A stretch of DNA of 64,000 nt from Ochrovirga pacifica (GTDB lineage: Bacteria > Bacteroidota > Bacteroidia > Flavobacteriales > Flavobacteriaceae). The position numbers were made by a program, and so were the translations under genes. Below are positions 36,501-47,196 of the stretch, one piece after another (the first letter of the stretch is position 1; each line of letters begins with the position of its first letter). The notes beneath the pieces are model-generated. The model saw only the letters and a program-made list of their open reading frames with translations. It was not told the DNA's origin and did not search any database. The stretch spans positions 1 through 64,000 of the forward strand of contig NZ_AFPK01000062.1 of NCBI RefSeq assembly GCF_000220525.1, given 5' to 3'.

Positions 36501-37793
36501 CTATCTTTTAGGCATCTCAAACTGAACTGGAATTTCATTTCTTAACATTTTAGCTCCTAAACCTGTTAGCCATAAATAATGATCAGAAGGCATATCATCA
36601 TTGTTGATAAAATGAGCTTTATCGCTATTAGGAGGTGTATTAGAAACTTTAAAAATTGCTGTCCCTTCATCCACCTCATCAAACATTGCAACATAAATCA
36701 TTTTTGAACCGGCACTAATTGCAGTGGTCATTTGATCCCAATAAAACCTACCTCCCAATCTTGGAATAGCTCCATAGGCAGTATATTTTGCTAAATCAGG
36801 ATGGTTTAACGATAAATTTCTCCAGCTAAAACCTGGTGTAATTACTGGAACATAGTCTAAATTACGTTCTTTTGTCCATTTGATATCTTCTATAATATGA
36901 TCTCTTAAATGATCTGTTACATTATGTACCAAAGGAGTAAAACGTTGCACCATCCATGGCAATACAATATCTACAGACTCTATAATTTCATGAAGATATG
37001 GATCTGGCAAACAATCTTTATTCAACTCCCTAAAGTAAGTTGGAACCCCTAATAAAACAGAACATCCACCATAAAAAGGATCATTTTTTAAGAAATCAAT
37101 CAATTTATTAATTCCTATTTTTCTAGTATCATAAGGTCTATCAGGAAAACCAACCCCCCAAATAGCGACAAGAGGCTTGTTATTATGGTATAAATATGTT
37201 TGCCCTTCTCCTTGATTTGTTATTTTCAGCTTATCAACCAACATTTTCCAATCTTCAATCACACTAGAACAGTCTTCTCCTGGTTGGAGCCCTGACAAAT
37301 CGTACATTAAAGAAATAGCTCTCCCATTCTTTTTAGCCTCTACCAAAGCATTTTTTAAGATTATATCTTGTGGTTTACTGGTATTCTTATTTTTAGTTAC
37401 TCCAAAAAATCGTTGCATAAAAACTCCATCCACCCCATAATCTTTCATCCATTTAAAATGTAATTCTGTGGTACTTTTATCTACAGAACTAAATACCTCT
37501 GCTGACTTTCCATTTTTATAGTTAAACTCTGTTTTATAAGTCTTTTTGTATTCACTAACATCTGGCCAAATGTCTATGGTATTGTTATCTGCATTAAACT
37601 TATTACCATTTCCATAATGTCCCCAGCCTTTATTTACAGGATCACCTTTAGCTCTAAACCATCCTTGGTAACCTGCCATTACCAAACCTTTGTAACTTTT
37701 ATACTTACTAGTTACACCATGTTTAGTTTGGGCTGATAGTGTTGTTACTAAACATAACACAACACCTGATACTACTAATTTCTTTAATTTCAT
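36501..37793 (-). CDS. GH71/GH99-like secreted glycoside hydrolase
   Basis: A 430-residue exported protein (signal peptide VVLCLVTTLSAQ). It has the pattern of proteins annotated as glycoside hydrolase family 71/99-like: VMAGYQGWFRAKGD near the start, WPDVSEYKKTY, FKWMKDYGVDGVFMQRF, VAIWGVGFPDR, PGFSWRNL and the C-terminal VAMFDEVDEGTAIFKV. Family GH99 cuts inside alpha-mannans. Acidic candidates are the Glu/Asp pair in MFDEVDEGT and Asp in YDLSG. A relative with the same motifs is at 62365-63708. It is the last gene of a unit with the sulfatase upstream (6 bp). Activity on sulfated mannan is inferred. Confidence 0.75.
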   Translation of the reverse strand: MKLKKLVVSGVVLCLVTTLSAQTKHGVTSKYKSYKGLVMAGYQGWFRAKGDPVNKGWGHYGNGNKFNADNNTIDIWPDVSEYKKTYKTEFNYKNGKSAEVFSSVDKSTTELHFKWMKDYGVDGVFMQRFFGVTKNKNTSKPQDIILKNALVEAKKNGRAISLMYDLSGLQPGEDCSSVIEDWKMLVDKLKITNQGEGQTYLYHNNKPLVAIWGVGFPDRPYDTRKIGINKLIDFLKNDPFYGGCSVLLGVPTYFRELNKDCLPDPYLHEIIESVDIVLPWMVQRFTPLVHNVTDHLRDHIIEDIKWTKERNLDYVPVITPGFSWRNLSLNHPDLAKYTAYGAIPRLGGRFYWDQMTTAISAGSKMIYVAMFDEVDEGTAIFKVSNTPPNSDKAHFINNDDMPSDHYLWLTGLGAKMLRNEIPVQFEMPKR

Positions 37794-37799
37794 TTTTAA

Positions 37800-39383
37800 T
37801 TAATTTGCGGGTTCAACTTTATATCTTCTCTTAATTCTTGCATCTGTCATTAATCTGAGCTCGTCTAAACTTTTATTCATACCTACTTCTTCTCTTAGGA
37901 TTTTTAGTCTTTTTTTCAAGCTTTTTACTAACTGTACATTCTCTTTTTTATCGTAAATGTTTTCAAGTTCATTAGGATCCTTTTTCAAATCATAAAGTTC
38001 CCACCTATCCATATCATAATAAAAGTGAATTAATTTATATCTGGATGTTCTCATTCCGTAATGTGGCTGAACATGATGCCAATACGGGTATTCATAATAA
38101 TGGTAATACACAGCATCTCTTATCTCCTCTTCTGGATTAGACAAAAGCTTTGTAAAACTTTTCCCTTGTATATTTTTAGGGACTTCCACACCTGCTAAGT
38201 CCAATAAAGTAGGGGAAAAATCTATGTTAGAGACTAGTTTATCACTACTGAGTCCAGGTTTTATTTTTTTAGGATATCTCATTAATAATGGCATGTGTAA
38301 AGACTCTTCATAAATAAAGCGTTTATCAAACCAACCATGTTCTCCTACATAAAAACCTTGATCTGAAGTATAAACCACAATAGTGTTTTCTGCCAAACCA
38401 CTCTCATCTAAATAATTCAACATCTCACCTATAGCATCGTCTACTCCTTTTACGCATCTTAAATAGTCCTTTACATAACGTTGGTACTTCCAGTTTTTCC
38501 TTTCCTGATCACTCATTGAATCATCTGGTGTCCAAAACTCTCCATCTTCATTACCATACTTGTTCCAATCAATTAACTCTTGTTCTGTAAGGCTTTTTGG
38601 TGGTTTAATCTTAACATCTTTCCTATTCATATGACCATCAATTCTCATCCAGGCTTCTTCTGCAGCTCTTCTTCCTTTGTAATCATCATTAAAAGTTGTT
38701 GGATAAGGAATCTCCACATCCTTTAAATAATCTTCATATCCTGGTCCTGGTTCCCATGGCCTATGCGGTGCTTTAAACTGGTACAATAACATAAAAGGTT
38801 CTTTGGCATCCTTTTGCTTTTTTAACCAAGAAATAGCATTATTCTTTATTACAGTTGTGGAATATTTACCTTCTTCTTTTACTAGTTTATTACCTGTAGT
38901 TTCGAAAACAGGATTGTAATAAGAACCCTGCCCTTCCTTATTAAACAGCACCTTATAATAGTCAAACCCTGTTGGAGCAGTTCCTAAATGCCATTTTCCG
39001 ATAACTGCTGTTTTATAACCTGCTTTTTGAAATAGTTTAGGAAACGTTTGTTGATTTTCATTAAAATCTCCTCCTCCTTCGTTTTTGTAAAAACCATTTA
39101 TATGACTATAATTCCCTGTTAAAATTGATGCTCTAGAAGGTCCGCATATAGCATTGGTACACAGCATATTCTTAAATAATATTCCCTCATTTGCTATCCT
39201 ATCTATATTGGGAGTAGGTGCTACTTTTGCCAAAAAACCATTGTATGCACTTATAGCAGAGAGTGCATGGTCATCTGTCATAATGAATAGGATATTGGGT
39301 TTCTCTATTGTTTTTTCTTTGGTTGTTTTACAATTAACGAAACTGATGCTAATAACTATTAGTAATAATAACCTCTTTATCAT
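37800..39383 (-). CDS. S1-family sulfatase lipoprotein (CGPSR)
   Basis: A 527-residue sulfatase anchored as a lipoprotein (ISISFVNC-K, Cys18). Metal motif FIMTDDHALS, formylglycine site C80 in CGPSRASILTG, WHLGTAPTGFDYY, and second metal site TSDQGFYVGEHGWFDKR. The sequence DQGFYVGEHGWFDK is typical of the heparan/mucin-desulfating branch often found in algal PULs. It is first in a two-gene unit with the GH71/99-like protein. Confidence 0.92.
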   Translation of the reverse strand: MIKRLLLLIVISISFVNCKTTKEKTIEKPNILFIMTDDHALSAISAYNGFLAKVAPTPNIDRIANEGILFKNMLCTNAICGPSRASILTGNYSHINGFYKNEGGGDFNENQQTFPKLFQKAGYKTAVIGKWHLGTAPTGFDYYKVLFNKEGQGSYYNPVFETTGNKLVKEEGKYSTTVIKNNAISWLKKQKDAKEPFMLLYQFKAPHRPWEPGPGYEDYLKDVEIPYPTTFNDDYKGRRAAEEAWMRIDGHMNRKDVKIKPPKSLTEQELIDWNKYGNEDGEFWTPDDSMSDQERKNWKYQRYVKDYLRCVKGVDDAIGEMLNYLDESGLAENTIVVYTSDQGFYVGEHGWFDKRFIYEESLHMPLLMRYPKKIKPGLSSDKLVSNIDFSPTLLDLAGVEVPKNIQGKSFTKLLSNPEEEIRDAVYYHYYEYPYWHHVQPHYGMRTSRYKLIHFYYDMDRWELYDLKKDPNELENIYDKKENVQLVKSLKKRLKILREEVGMNKSLDELRLMTDARIKRRYKVEPAN

Positions 39384-39738
39384 ATTATTTATTTAAAAGT
39401 CTTTCTATTTAATCACGTCTTTGATATAGAGTTCTAAATATTTGTAACACGTCGAAAAAATGAATCAACTAATGTTATTGTAAACTATTTAGCACAGGAA
39501 GCTAAATAATCACAACAGGGTTAATTTTAAATTAATAATCAATTAATTACTTAAGAAGGGTAAATACTACTTACTGTATAAAGTTTTTAAAGTTCTGAAA
39601 TAGTGTGTTTTCAATAAGTAAACAGAAGTTATTACTATAAAAAAAGAGGTTATCTAAATATTTAAGACAACCTCTTTTATGAATCTAATTAGAATACAAT
39701 TCATATTCTACTAGGTTATTTTAATGGTTATACAACCA
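39384..39738. other. Intergenic region with GH95-unit terminator
   Basis: 355 bp. It holds the hairpin at 39642-39678; the rest is AT-rich with no gene. It must contain the sulfatase promoter, but I see no clear -33/-7 pair. Confidence 0.6.
39642..39678 (-). terminator. Intrinsic terminator after GH95
   Basis: Perfect 10-bp arms AAAAGAGGTT and AACCTCTTTT (39642-39651, 39669-39678), with T-rich sequence following on the minus strand. It ends the GH92-GH3-GH95 unit. Confidence 0.88.
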
Positions 39739-42120
39739 TTATTTTTTAAAATCATTAGGACTAAAAGTTAAAACATCACCTCTATTTGTATTTTTTGTGA
39801 TAACATTTTTTTTGTATCGTAGGTTCAACTTCCCCCCATTAATTGACTTTACTACTACCTTGCTTAATTCTCTTTCTTTCCATAAAATAGAAACTTCAAA
39901 ATTCCCCCTGGCTTTTAATCCAAAAATTTCCCCCTTTGAAATTCTGGATGGTAAAGCAGGAAGTATATCAATGATTGTTTCTCCCTTACTGTTTTTTAAA
40001 TGATTTTGTAAAATCATTTCTGTAATTCCAGATGTAATCCCAAAATTTCCATCTATTTGAAAAGGTGGATGTGCATCAAACAGGTTCAGATATAATCCTC
40101 CTTTTTTATTCTTATCTACCGATTTTTTTACAGGTACAACTAACTCTTTTAATAATTGAAAAGAATGATCTCCGTCTAAAAGTCTTGCCCAAAAATTTAT
40201 TTTCCATGCTTTTGACCAGCCAGTTCCACCATCACCTCTATTCTGCAAAGTAATTTTACAGGCTTCTGCCAGTTCAGGTGTGGTTAATGGATGAATTTCA
40301 CTACCTGGATGTAATCCCCACAAATGAGAAATATGTCTATGCTTATCCTTAGGGTTATCAATATCCTTAACCCATTCTTGTAATTGACCATGCTTACCTA
40401 TTTTATTAGGCATAATTCTGTTCATTTTTTTTTCTAATTTCATTCTAAACCCTCTATCAACATTCAGTATTTTAGAAGCTTCTATGGTCACCCTAAATAA
40501 ATTTCTTATAATCTGATGATCCATTGTTGGTCCCATAACCAGCCCTCCATGCTCTGGGCTATTACTTGGCCCACTAATTAACAATTCTTTATTATCTGGA
40601 AACTCTAAAAGATAATTAGAGAAAAACAAAGATGCCTTCTTTAAAATAGGATAAGCCATTTTCTTTAAAAAATCCTTGTTCTGAGTAAATTCATAATGCC
40701 ACCACAAATGTTGAGACAACCAAGCTCCACCTGTTGGCCAAATTCCATGATTCGATCTATTAATTGGTGCTGCTCCTCTCCATATATCTGTATTATGATG
40801 TGCTACCCATCCTGGCATATTATAATGCTCTTTAGCAATTTTTTCACCCGTATTAGATAAATCATCAATCAACTTGATAAGTGGCTCTGATAACTCCGAT
40901 AAATTTGTTACTTCTGTTATCCAATAATTCATTTCAAGATTGATATTAAGGGTATACTTACTCCCCCAAGGTGGACTTATTCTATCGTTCCATATACCTT
41001 GTAAGTTTGCTGGTTGTGTTCCTTTTCTAGATGAAGAAATCAACAGATACCTCCCATATTGATATAGTAAAGCAACTAGATTTGGATCCATGTCTTGAGA
41101 GAAAGACATCAACCTTTCGTTTGTAGGTCTTCTGGAAATCTTGGTTTCTCCTAAATCTATATGCAATCGATTAAAATATTTTTGAAAATCTTTTATATGG
41201 TTTTCTTTGACTAAATTGTATGGTTTGTTATTTAGTTTTTTAAAATATTCTTTACACCTTTTATGTGGATTTCCACTTATATCTTTAAAATTGACAAAGT
41301 TTGTTGCTCCAACTAAATAGCATGTTACCTCAGTAGCGTTTTTAATTGTTACCTTATTATTTTTGGAGATTAATTCCCCTCCTTTTTGCACTAATTTTAA
41401 ACGAGCCTCAAACTTAATCTTACTTAACGGGAACTTATTTTTATTTATATCTAGATCGCGTTTAAAGTTATCTGCCTTACCTTTTATAACTATCTCGTTC
41501 TCTTCAATAGAAACCTTATAATCAGAATGATTAGAATCTAAAGTAATATCAAAATTTAGAATTCCTTTAACACTTGATGTAAGATGAACAACTATAACCT
41601 GATCTGGATGAGAAGCAAAAACCTCTCTTTTAATAACAGCTTTATCTAATTTATACACTGTTGATGCAATGGCTCTTTCTAAATCTAAACTTCTCTTATA
41701 ATCTGTTACATTGCTATGATTTTTAAAATCAATCAATACATTCGCAAAGCTCTGATAGCTAGACTGATTTATAGGATTAGACATGAATTTCTTATTCGCA
41801 ATTTCTTCTGCTTCTTTACGTTTACCATCCCATAAGCTGTTTTTAATCTTAGCCAAGCTTTTAAAAGCTCTACGATTAACATAATCATGAGGTTGACCAG
41901 ACCAAAGTGTTTCCTCATTAAATTGAATAACCTCTTTTGTTTTTCCTCCGTAAACCATTGCCCCTAACCTTCCGTTACCTACAGGTAAAGCATCGTTCCA
42001 TGTATTTGAAGGTTGATTATACCATAAAGTCAATGAAGGATCAGACAAAGTCTGCCCCTTCATTGATAATGTTATAAAAATAATACATATCAAACTATTG
42101 AATCTTGATTTAATCAACAT
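39739..42120 (-). CDS. GH95 alpha-L-fucosidase / alpha-L-galactosidase
   Basis: A 793-residue inverting glycosidase, normal length for GH95, with signal peptide (ICIIFITLSMKGQ). The N-terminal GH95 signature is SLTLWYNQPSNTWNDALPVGNGRLGAMVYGG. The catalytic region has NLQGIWND...NINLEMNYW (about 380-400, the Asn pair), SGPSNSPEHG (about 520), GLHPGSE and FQIDGNFGITSGITEM. GH95 removes alpha-L-fucose, and some members alpha-L-galactose; the sequence does not decide. Its ATG overlaps the GH3 stop by 11 bp, so it is probably translationally coupled. The FucP-type transporter fits the released sugar. Confidence 0.93.
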   Translation of the reverse strand: MLIKSRFNSLICIIFITLSMKGQTLSDPSLTLWYNQPSNTWNDALPVGNGRLGAMVYGGKTKEVIQFNEETLWSGQPHDYVNRRAFKSLAKIKNSLWDGKRKEAEEIANKKFMSNPINQSSYQSFANVLIDFKNHSNVTDYKRSLDLERAIASTVYKLDKAVIKREVFASHPDQVIVVHLTSSVKGILNFDITLDSNHSDYKVSIEENEIVIKGKADNFKRDLDINKNKFPLSKIKFEARLKLVQKGGELISKNNKVTIKNATEVTCYLVGATNFVNFKDISGNPHKRCKEYFKKLNNKPYNLVKENHIKDFQKYFNRLHIDLGETKISRRPTNERLMSFSQDMDPNLVALLYQYGRYLLISSSRKGTQPANLQGIWNDRISPPWGSKYTLNINLEMNYWITEVTNLSELSEPLIKLIDDLSNTGEKIAKEHYNMPGWVAHHNTDIWRGAAPINRSNHGIWPTGGAWLSQHLWWHYEFTQNKDFLKKMAYPILKKASLFFSNYLLEFPDNKELLISGPSNSPEHGGLVMGPTMDHQIIRNLFRVTIEASKILNVDRGFRMKLEKKMNRIMPNKIGKHGQLQEWVKDIDNPKDKHRHISHLWGLHPGSEIHPLTTPELAEACKITLQNRGDGGTGWSKAWKINFWARLLDGDHSFQLLKELVVPVKKSVDKNKKGGLYLNLFDAHPPFQIDGNFGITSGITEMILQNHLKNSKGETIIDILPALPSRISKGEIFGLKARGNFEVSILWKERELSKVVVKSINGGKLNLRYKKNVITKNTNRGDVLTFSPNDFKK

Positions 42121-44695
42121 ACAATTCTGTTTTTAATTTAATATCTGATGAAGATGTTCCTACCATAATTTCAAAATCTCCGGATTCCACTTTCCAACTC
42201 TTTTGAATATCATCCCAAAAAGCAAAGGCCTCATCGGTAAGTTTAAATTTTACAGTTTTCAACTCTCCTTTCTTTAGAAAAACCTTCTTAAAATCTTTTA
42301 ATTCTTTTAAAGGTCTATCTACAGAAGATTTTACATCTCTTACATATAACTGGATTACCTCTGCTCCATCATAAGCTCCCGTATTTTTAATGGTTACGGT
42401 TACCTCTCTTTTTAAAGAATTCACTTTAATTTTTTTATACTTAAAAGTTGTATAACTCAAACCATGACCAAATGGAAATAAAGGCTCTTTCTTATATTTA
42501 TCAAAATACCTATACCCTACATAAATACCCTCTTTGTACTGACTTTCAACCCCTCTCGTATGAAAATCACTTGGGTATTGATCTAATGACTTAGGAAATG
42601 TAATTGGTAATTTTGCACTAGGATTTACCTTTCCAAATAAAACATCTGCCAAAGCATTACCTCCTTGTTCTCCAGGATACCATCCCATTAAAATAGAAGG
42701 TACACTATCCATCCAGTTACGCATATCTATAGCTCCTCCTGCTATTACAGTAACTGCTGTATTTTTATTTGCTTTGGCTACTTTATTTATTAATTGTTCT
42801 TGTGCAGGAAACAATCTTAAATGATTTCTATCCCCAGCTTCTCTTTCTCCCATATGACCAGAAAGACCAACTGTTAAAATTACCGCATCGGATTCCTTTG
42901 CTAGCTTAACCGCTTTTTTTAACCAAGCTACGTTTTCGTAATCCCAAGACAATCTAAAGTCGGCTCTCCCTCCTGTTTTAGCATATTGAGCTTTAATACT
43001 ATATGATTTTCCCGCTTCTAAAACAATGCTTCCCATAGCATTCCAATCCAGCCAATTTCCGTTTTTATTAGAAGCAATTAGCTTATCATTTATGTACAGT
43101 TTGGCTGCTCCTGAATAATTTCTAATACTAAAAGTATACTCTCTAGTCTCCGGAGCTTTTAAACTACCCGTCCATTCAACAGAAAAACGAGACAAATCGT
43201 CCTTTTCATTTCCAGCTTCTGGAATATCAATTTCTCCAATCCATTCTTCAGAAATCACTTTATCTATTTCTGTTTTCACCACTTTTTTATTCGCATTGTT
43301 ATTATTGTAGTAGGTAGCTAACAACCCTTCTTTACCGGATGGTGTTCTTAAATATTTAGAAGGAATTACCCCACAACCAGATTCGGCATAACTACCAGGT
43401 AAATAAGTTACTTTTACACCATTAGGAACATTGTTTTTTATTCCCTGAAAAGGTGTTACTATTTGATTCTTTTTAACATTTACAAAAGCACTTCCTCCTC
43501 CTTGAAATAAGTGTGGATCAAATTTTCCATTGTTGTAATGTTTACCATAATTTCCGTTGGGACCAATAACCGCAATTTTCTTAACCTTCTTTAAATCAAA
43601 AGGCAACACATTTTCTTCATTCTTTAGCAATACCATTCCATTTGCAGCAGCTTCTCTTGCTACTTTTAAATGCTTTTTGCTATGCAATAAAGATTTATCC
43701 AAAGAAGGTTTTTCATCAAATGCACCAGACCAAAACATTCCTCTTAATAAATTACCTGTCATTTTATTTATAGTTTCTTCAGAAACCTCCCCTTTACTAA
43801 CTGCCTTTAGCAACTTCTTACCATACCATCTTTCATTAGGCATTTCTAAATCTAAACCTGCGTTTGCAGAGGCAGCTGTAGAATGAGTTCCTGCCCAATC
43901 TGACAAAACAAAACCTTTAAAGCCCCAATCTTCTCTTAAAACTTTGGTTAATAAAAATGGATTTTCACAACTATACACACCATTTAACTTATTATAAGCT
44001 CCCATTACACTCCATGCACCTCCTTTTTGAATGGCTTTTTTAAATCCAGGTAAATAGATTTCTCTAAGCGTTCTCTCGTCTGCAATAATGTTAATTCTAT
44101 GCCTATTATACTCCTGATTATTACATAAGTAATGTTTTAGATTTGCCATTACTCTCTCACTCTGCAACCCTTTTGTATAAGCAGCAGCCACCTCTCCATT
44201 TAGGTAAGGATCTTCAGTAAAATATTCAAAACTCCTACCTCCCCTTGGGTCTCTAATAATATTCATTGCTGGCCCAGCATTGGCTTGTCCACCAGAAGCC
44301 TTCATCTCTTTTGCCATGGTCGCATTTACCTTCTCTATTAAAGCTTTGTCCCAAGTACTGGCTTGTGCTATAGAAACAGGAAAATAGGTTCCCATCTCCT
44401 TAGGTTCACCTCCAGCAAACCATCCTTTAAAAGCATATGGCCCATGCTCTATTTTAAATCCAGGCACCCCTAACCTTGGTATTCCCTCCGAACCAATAAC
44501 CCCTTTTTTAGGAATTTTATCTCCTGTAACCAATGCTATTTTTTCCTTAAGAGTCATTCTTTGTAACAAGTCTTCTACTCTAGACTCTATTGGAGCCTCT
44601 GGATTTTTGTAAGTTATTTTCTGTGAATTTGCTGTTTGTACCATTAAGTACAATGCAAAAACAAAAAGCTTTTTTACGCTAAAATTTAGTTTCAT
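42110..44695 (-). CDS. GH3 beta-glycosidase with inserted PA14 domain
   Basis: An 861-residue exported GH3 enzyme (signal peptide LFVFALYLMVQTANSQ). The TIM-barrel domain shows NLKHYLCNNQE (KH motif) and the nucleophile D266 in VLSDWAGTHS. A PA14 domain is inserted in the second domain (about 455-587: GLLATYYNNNN to FRLSWDYENV). It ends with a fibronectin-III-like domain (GLSYTTFKYKKI). GH3 removes beta-linked glucose, xylose or related sugars from non-reducing ends; PA14 insertions often shape the active site. It lies 24 bp after GH92 and before GH95. Substrate in this locus is inferred only as a beta-linked side chain. Confidence 0.93.
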   Translation of the reverse strand: MKLNFSVKKLFVFALYLMVQTANSQKITYKNPEAPIESRVEDLLQRMTLKEKIALVTGDKIPKKGVIGSEGIPRLGVPGFKIEHGPYAFKGWFAGGEPKEMGTYFPVSIAQASTWDKALIEKVNATMAKEMKASGGQANAGPAMNIIRDPRGGRSFEYFTEDPYLNGEVAAAYTKGLQSERVMANLKHYLCNNQEYNRHRINIIADERTLREIYLPGFKKAIQKGGAWSVMGAYNKLNGVYSCENPFLLTKVLREDWGFKGFVLSDWAGTHSTAASANAGLDLEMPNERWYGKKLLKAVSKGEVSEETINKMTGNLLRGMFWSGAFDEKPSLDKSLLHSKKHLKVAREAAANGMVLLKNEENVLPFDLKKVKKIAVIGPNGNYGKHYNNGKFDPHLFQGGGSAFVNVKKNQIVTPFQGIKNNVPNGVKVTYLPGSYAESGCGVIPSKYLRTPSGKEGLLATYYNNNNANKKVVKTEIDKVISEEWIGEIDIPEAGNEKDDLSRFSVEWTGSLKAPETREYTFSIRNYSGAAKLYINDKLIASNKNGNWLDWNAMGSIVLEAGKSYSIKAQYAKTGGRADFRLSWDYENVAWLKKAVKLAKESDAVILTVGLSGHMGEREAGDRNHLRLFPAQEQLINKVAKANKNTAVTVIAGGAIDMRNWMDSVPSILMGWYPGEQGGNALADVLFGKVNPSAKLPITFPKSLDQYPSDFHTRGVESQYKEGIYVGYRYFDKYKKEPLFPFGHGLSYTTFKYKKIKVNSLKREVTVTIKNTGAYDGAEVIQLYVRDVKSSVDRPLKELKDFKKVFLKKGELKTVKFKLTDEAFAFWDDIQKSWKVESGDFEIMVGTSSSDIKLKTELYVD

Positions 44696-44719
44696 TTTTT
44701 CTATAATTTTGATTCAGTA

Positions 44720-46957
44720 TTATTTAATTATTCCCCATTTCTTATTCGGCTTTTCATCAAGTATTAGTTCTAATATTCCTCCTTTTATGATTTCTTTGTT
44801 ATGTATAAAAGGGGTAAAAATTTCTTTTCCGTTTAAAAATGCCTTTTGAATGTATTTTCTTCTTTTACTAGCTCCTTTTGCAACTACTGTAAAGGTTTTT
44901 CCGTTTTTTAAGTTAATTGATGATTTTTCAAAAACAGGGCTTGTTATGTTGTACACCGGAATACCAGGAGTAACCGGATACAATCCTAAGGATGTAAAGA
45001 CAACAAAGGCACTCATTCCTCCTCCATCTTCATCTCCGGGAATTCCATGAATATCATCCTGAAACCATACATCTAATAAAAAACGAGTCTTTTTTTGTGT
45101 TTTCCAGGGTGCACCAAAATAATTGTAGAGATATGGAATATGAAAAGATGGCTCATTTCCCATAGAAAATTGCCCAACCATTCCTGTAGAATTAGAACCA
45201 TCTATAAAAAATTGACTTTTTCTTTTCCCCAAAGGCTCTCTAAATAATTGATCTAACCTTTTTTCAGCATTTTTTTTACCTCCCAATAATTGAATTAACC
45301 CCTCTATATCGTGCTGTACATCCCAAGCATAGGTCCAACCATTATTTTCATCATAATACTCTCTGTACCCTCTGCCTCCAGAAGATTTAGGATCAATATC
45401 CAACCACTTACCTTGACTATCCTTAGGTATGAATAACAATTTATCTGGATGCCAAAGTTTCTTATAACCCTCTGCTACTTTTTTATAAGCTTTTGATTCT
45501 TGTTCTTTACCTAATTCAGAAGCAAATTCAGACAAGGTCCAAAAATCATAGCTCATTCCTAAGGTTACAGGAACTGGTTGTCTTTTTTCAAAACTATCCA
45601 CCAAACTAACTTTCTCAGTTTCTCCAATAGCCAAAGAAGGAAAGTACCCTTCTTTATGATAAAAATTATCTAATGCCACCTTAGGTAATCCTTGTCTCCA
45701 TGGAATTAAAGTTCCTTGAGTTAAATTCTTTTTAATTCCTTCGTAGGCATTTTTAACATCATAATCTCTTAGTCCTTTTCTGTAACCGTCAATAAAAATA
45801 GCTGAAGAATGATAGGCATTCATACACATATGATTTCCATGAACCTGAGGGAATGTTGGTAACCATCCGCTTTGTTTGTACATTTCTACATAGGAATTCA
45901 ATATATCATTTTCAATCTTAGGACTTAATATAGTCCTTAAAGGATGTTGAGCTCTATAGGTATCCCATATCCAATCATCTACATAAAAGGCTCTTTTTGA
46001 TTTATGTACTTTTTGATCATAACCACTATAGTATTCACCATATTCGTTTATGTCCACCATCCGCTCGTAAGTACGATAAAGAGAAGTATAGAATGTTCTT
46101 AATTGAGTACTAGTACCTCCTTTAACCTGTATTTGGTTAATTACCTCTTTCCAAGTTTGCTTCCCATTAATGATCAAATCTTCAAAACTATTCTTAGCTA
46201 GTTCTTTCTTAAAATTATCCCTAGCTTTATCAACGTTTATGTATGAGACAGCATATTTTAGAAATACCTTTTTGTTCTTAAATGAAAACAATAAACGTCC
46301 GTCATTCAATTTTAAATGTGATAAGTCTATTTCATGATCATTTTCATCCACAAACTTTGCAAATACATATACGTACATTTCTCTAGTAATAGGTTCCGTT
46401 CCTCTTGTTGTATAACTAACTTTTTCTTTAAAAGAAAACCCTCCTTTTTTAAGTTGATTCGCTTTTAAATTGGAACTACCAGTAATTAAAATGTTTTTTA
46501 GCTGTTTATCATTGTTAAACTCGAACTTATAAATTGCAGACTTTTTATGTGGAGTAAAACTTACAGTTATGTCATCATCTATTAGGTAGGTACTATACAA
46601 CCAAGGTTTTATATCTTCTAAATCATGATCTATTGCCATTTTAGAATTCCAAGAACTAGCGGTTATATTACCTTCTTTTACTTTTATTTTAAAAAGTCCT
46701 GTTCTTCTATGGGAATGCACCTGCATGGGAAAAGAATTTACCTGATCTGATATATAATCTACCTTATCAGGAAACATCCTTAACATTTGGTTTGGCAAAT
46801 GCATAGTGGGGTAAGTGGGTACCAAGAACTTTGACACATTTCCTATAGTAGGATCTATATACTGCGTAAAGTCTTTTTGCGAATACAAGCTTCTATTTGC
46901 AATAACTACAAACAAAATTGATAACAGAAAAAATTTTCTATGGAATTTAAAGGGCAT
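44720..46957 (-). CDS. GH92-family alpha-mannosidase, divergent subgroup
   Basis: A 745-residue exported GH92-type enzyme (signal peptide FFLLSILFVVIANRSLYSQ). GH92 is calcium-dependent and inverting. Conserved positions: FTQYIDPTIGN at the start, DENNGWTYAWDVQHD (about 541; carrying the catalytic-acid Glu), SMGNEPSFH (about 605) and GDEDGGGMSAFVV (about 645), where the classic motif is GNDDCGQMSAW. It shares these deviations with the gene at 60154, so the two form a subgroup. It opens the GH92-GH3-GH95 unit. Substrate preference differs, perhaps, from the canonical 57859 enzyme. Confidence 0.9.
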   Translation of the reverse strand: MPFKFHRKFFLLSILFVVIANRSLYSQKDFTQYIDPTIGNVSKFLVPTYPTMHLPNQMLRMFPDKVDYISDQVNSFPMQVHSHRRTGLFKIKVKEGNITASSWNSKMAIDHDLEDIKPWLYSTYLIDDDITVSFTPHKKSAIYKFEFNNDKQLKNILITGSSNLKANQLKKGGFSFKEKVSYTTRGTEPITREMYVYVFAKFVDENDHEIDLSHLKLNDGRLLFSFKNKKVFLKYAVSYINVDKARDNFKKELAKNSFEDLIINGKQTWKEVINQIQVKGGTSTQLRTFYTSLYRTYERMVDINEYGEYYSGYDQKVHKSKRAFYVDDWIWDTYRAQHPLRTILSPKIENDILNSYVEMYKQSGWLPTFPQVHGNHMCMNAYHSSAIFIDGYRKGLRDYDVKNAYEGIKKNLTQGTLIPWRQGLPKVALDNFYHKEGYFPSLAIGETEKVSLVDSFEKRQPVPVTLGMSYDFWTLSEFASELGKEQESKAYKKVAEGYKKLWHPDKLLFIPKDSQGKWLDIDPKSSGGRGYREYYDENNGWTYAWDVQHDIEGLIQLLGGKKNAEKRLDQLFREPLGKRKSQFFIDGSNSTGMVGQFSMGNEPSFHIPYLYNYFGAPWKTQKKTRFLLDVWFQDDIHGIPGDEDGGGMSAFVVFTSLGLYPVTPGIPVYNITSPVFEKSSINLKNGKTFTVVAKGASKRRKYIQKAFLNGKEIFTPFIHNKEIIKGGILELILDEKPNKKWGIIK

Positions 46958-46977
46958 CTCTTTAATTAGTTTAATTA

Positions 46978-46985
46978 CAAAACTA
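46978..46985 (-). promoter_or_regulatory. Candidate -7 promoter element before GH92
   Basis: TAGTTTTG on the minus strand fits the Bacteroidota TANNTTTG -7 consensus, 21 bp before the ATG. A matching -33 TTG is not evident. Confidence 0.25.
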
Positions 46986-47107
46986 AGTAACGAGACTAGG
47001 CTTAATATTGACTTAATTAAGAGTTAATAAAGCTATGATTTATAATAATAACTCAAAAAAAACTACAAATCAGCAAATTATACCACTAAATTATGATGAC
47101 AATTAAA

Positions 47108-47134
47108 AAGCCAAAGAGTACTACTCTTTGGCTT
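47108..47134 (-). terminator. Intrinsic terminator after haem paralogue 3
   Basis: A 13-bp perfect stem: AAGCCAAAGAGTA (47108-47120), one base, TACTCTTTGGCTT (47122-47134). A T-rich stretch follows on the minus strand. Confidence 0.88.
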
Positions 47135-47196
47135 AACGAATCTTGACATATTAAAATATCATTAATTCTCTATAAACAACTAACTTAAAAACTCTT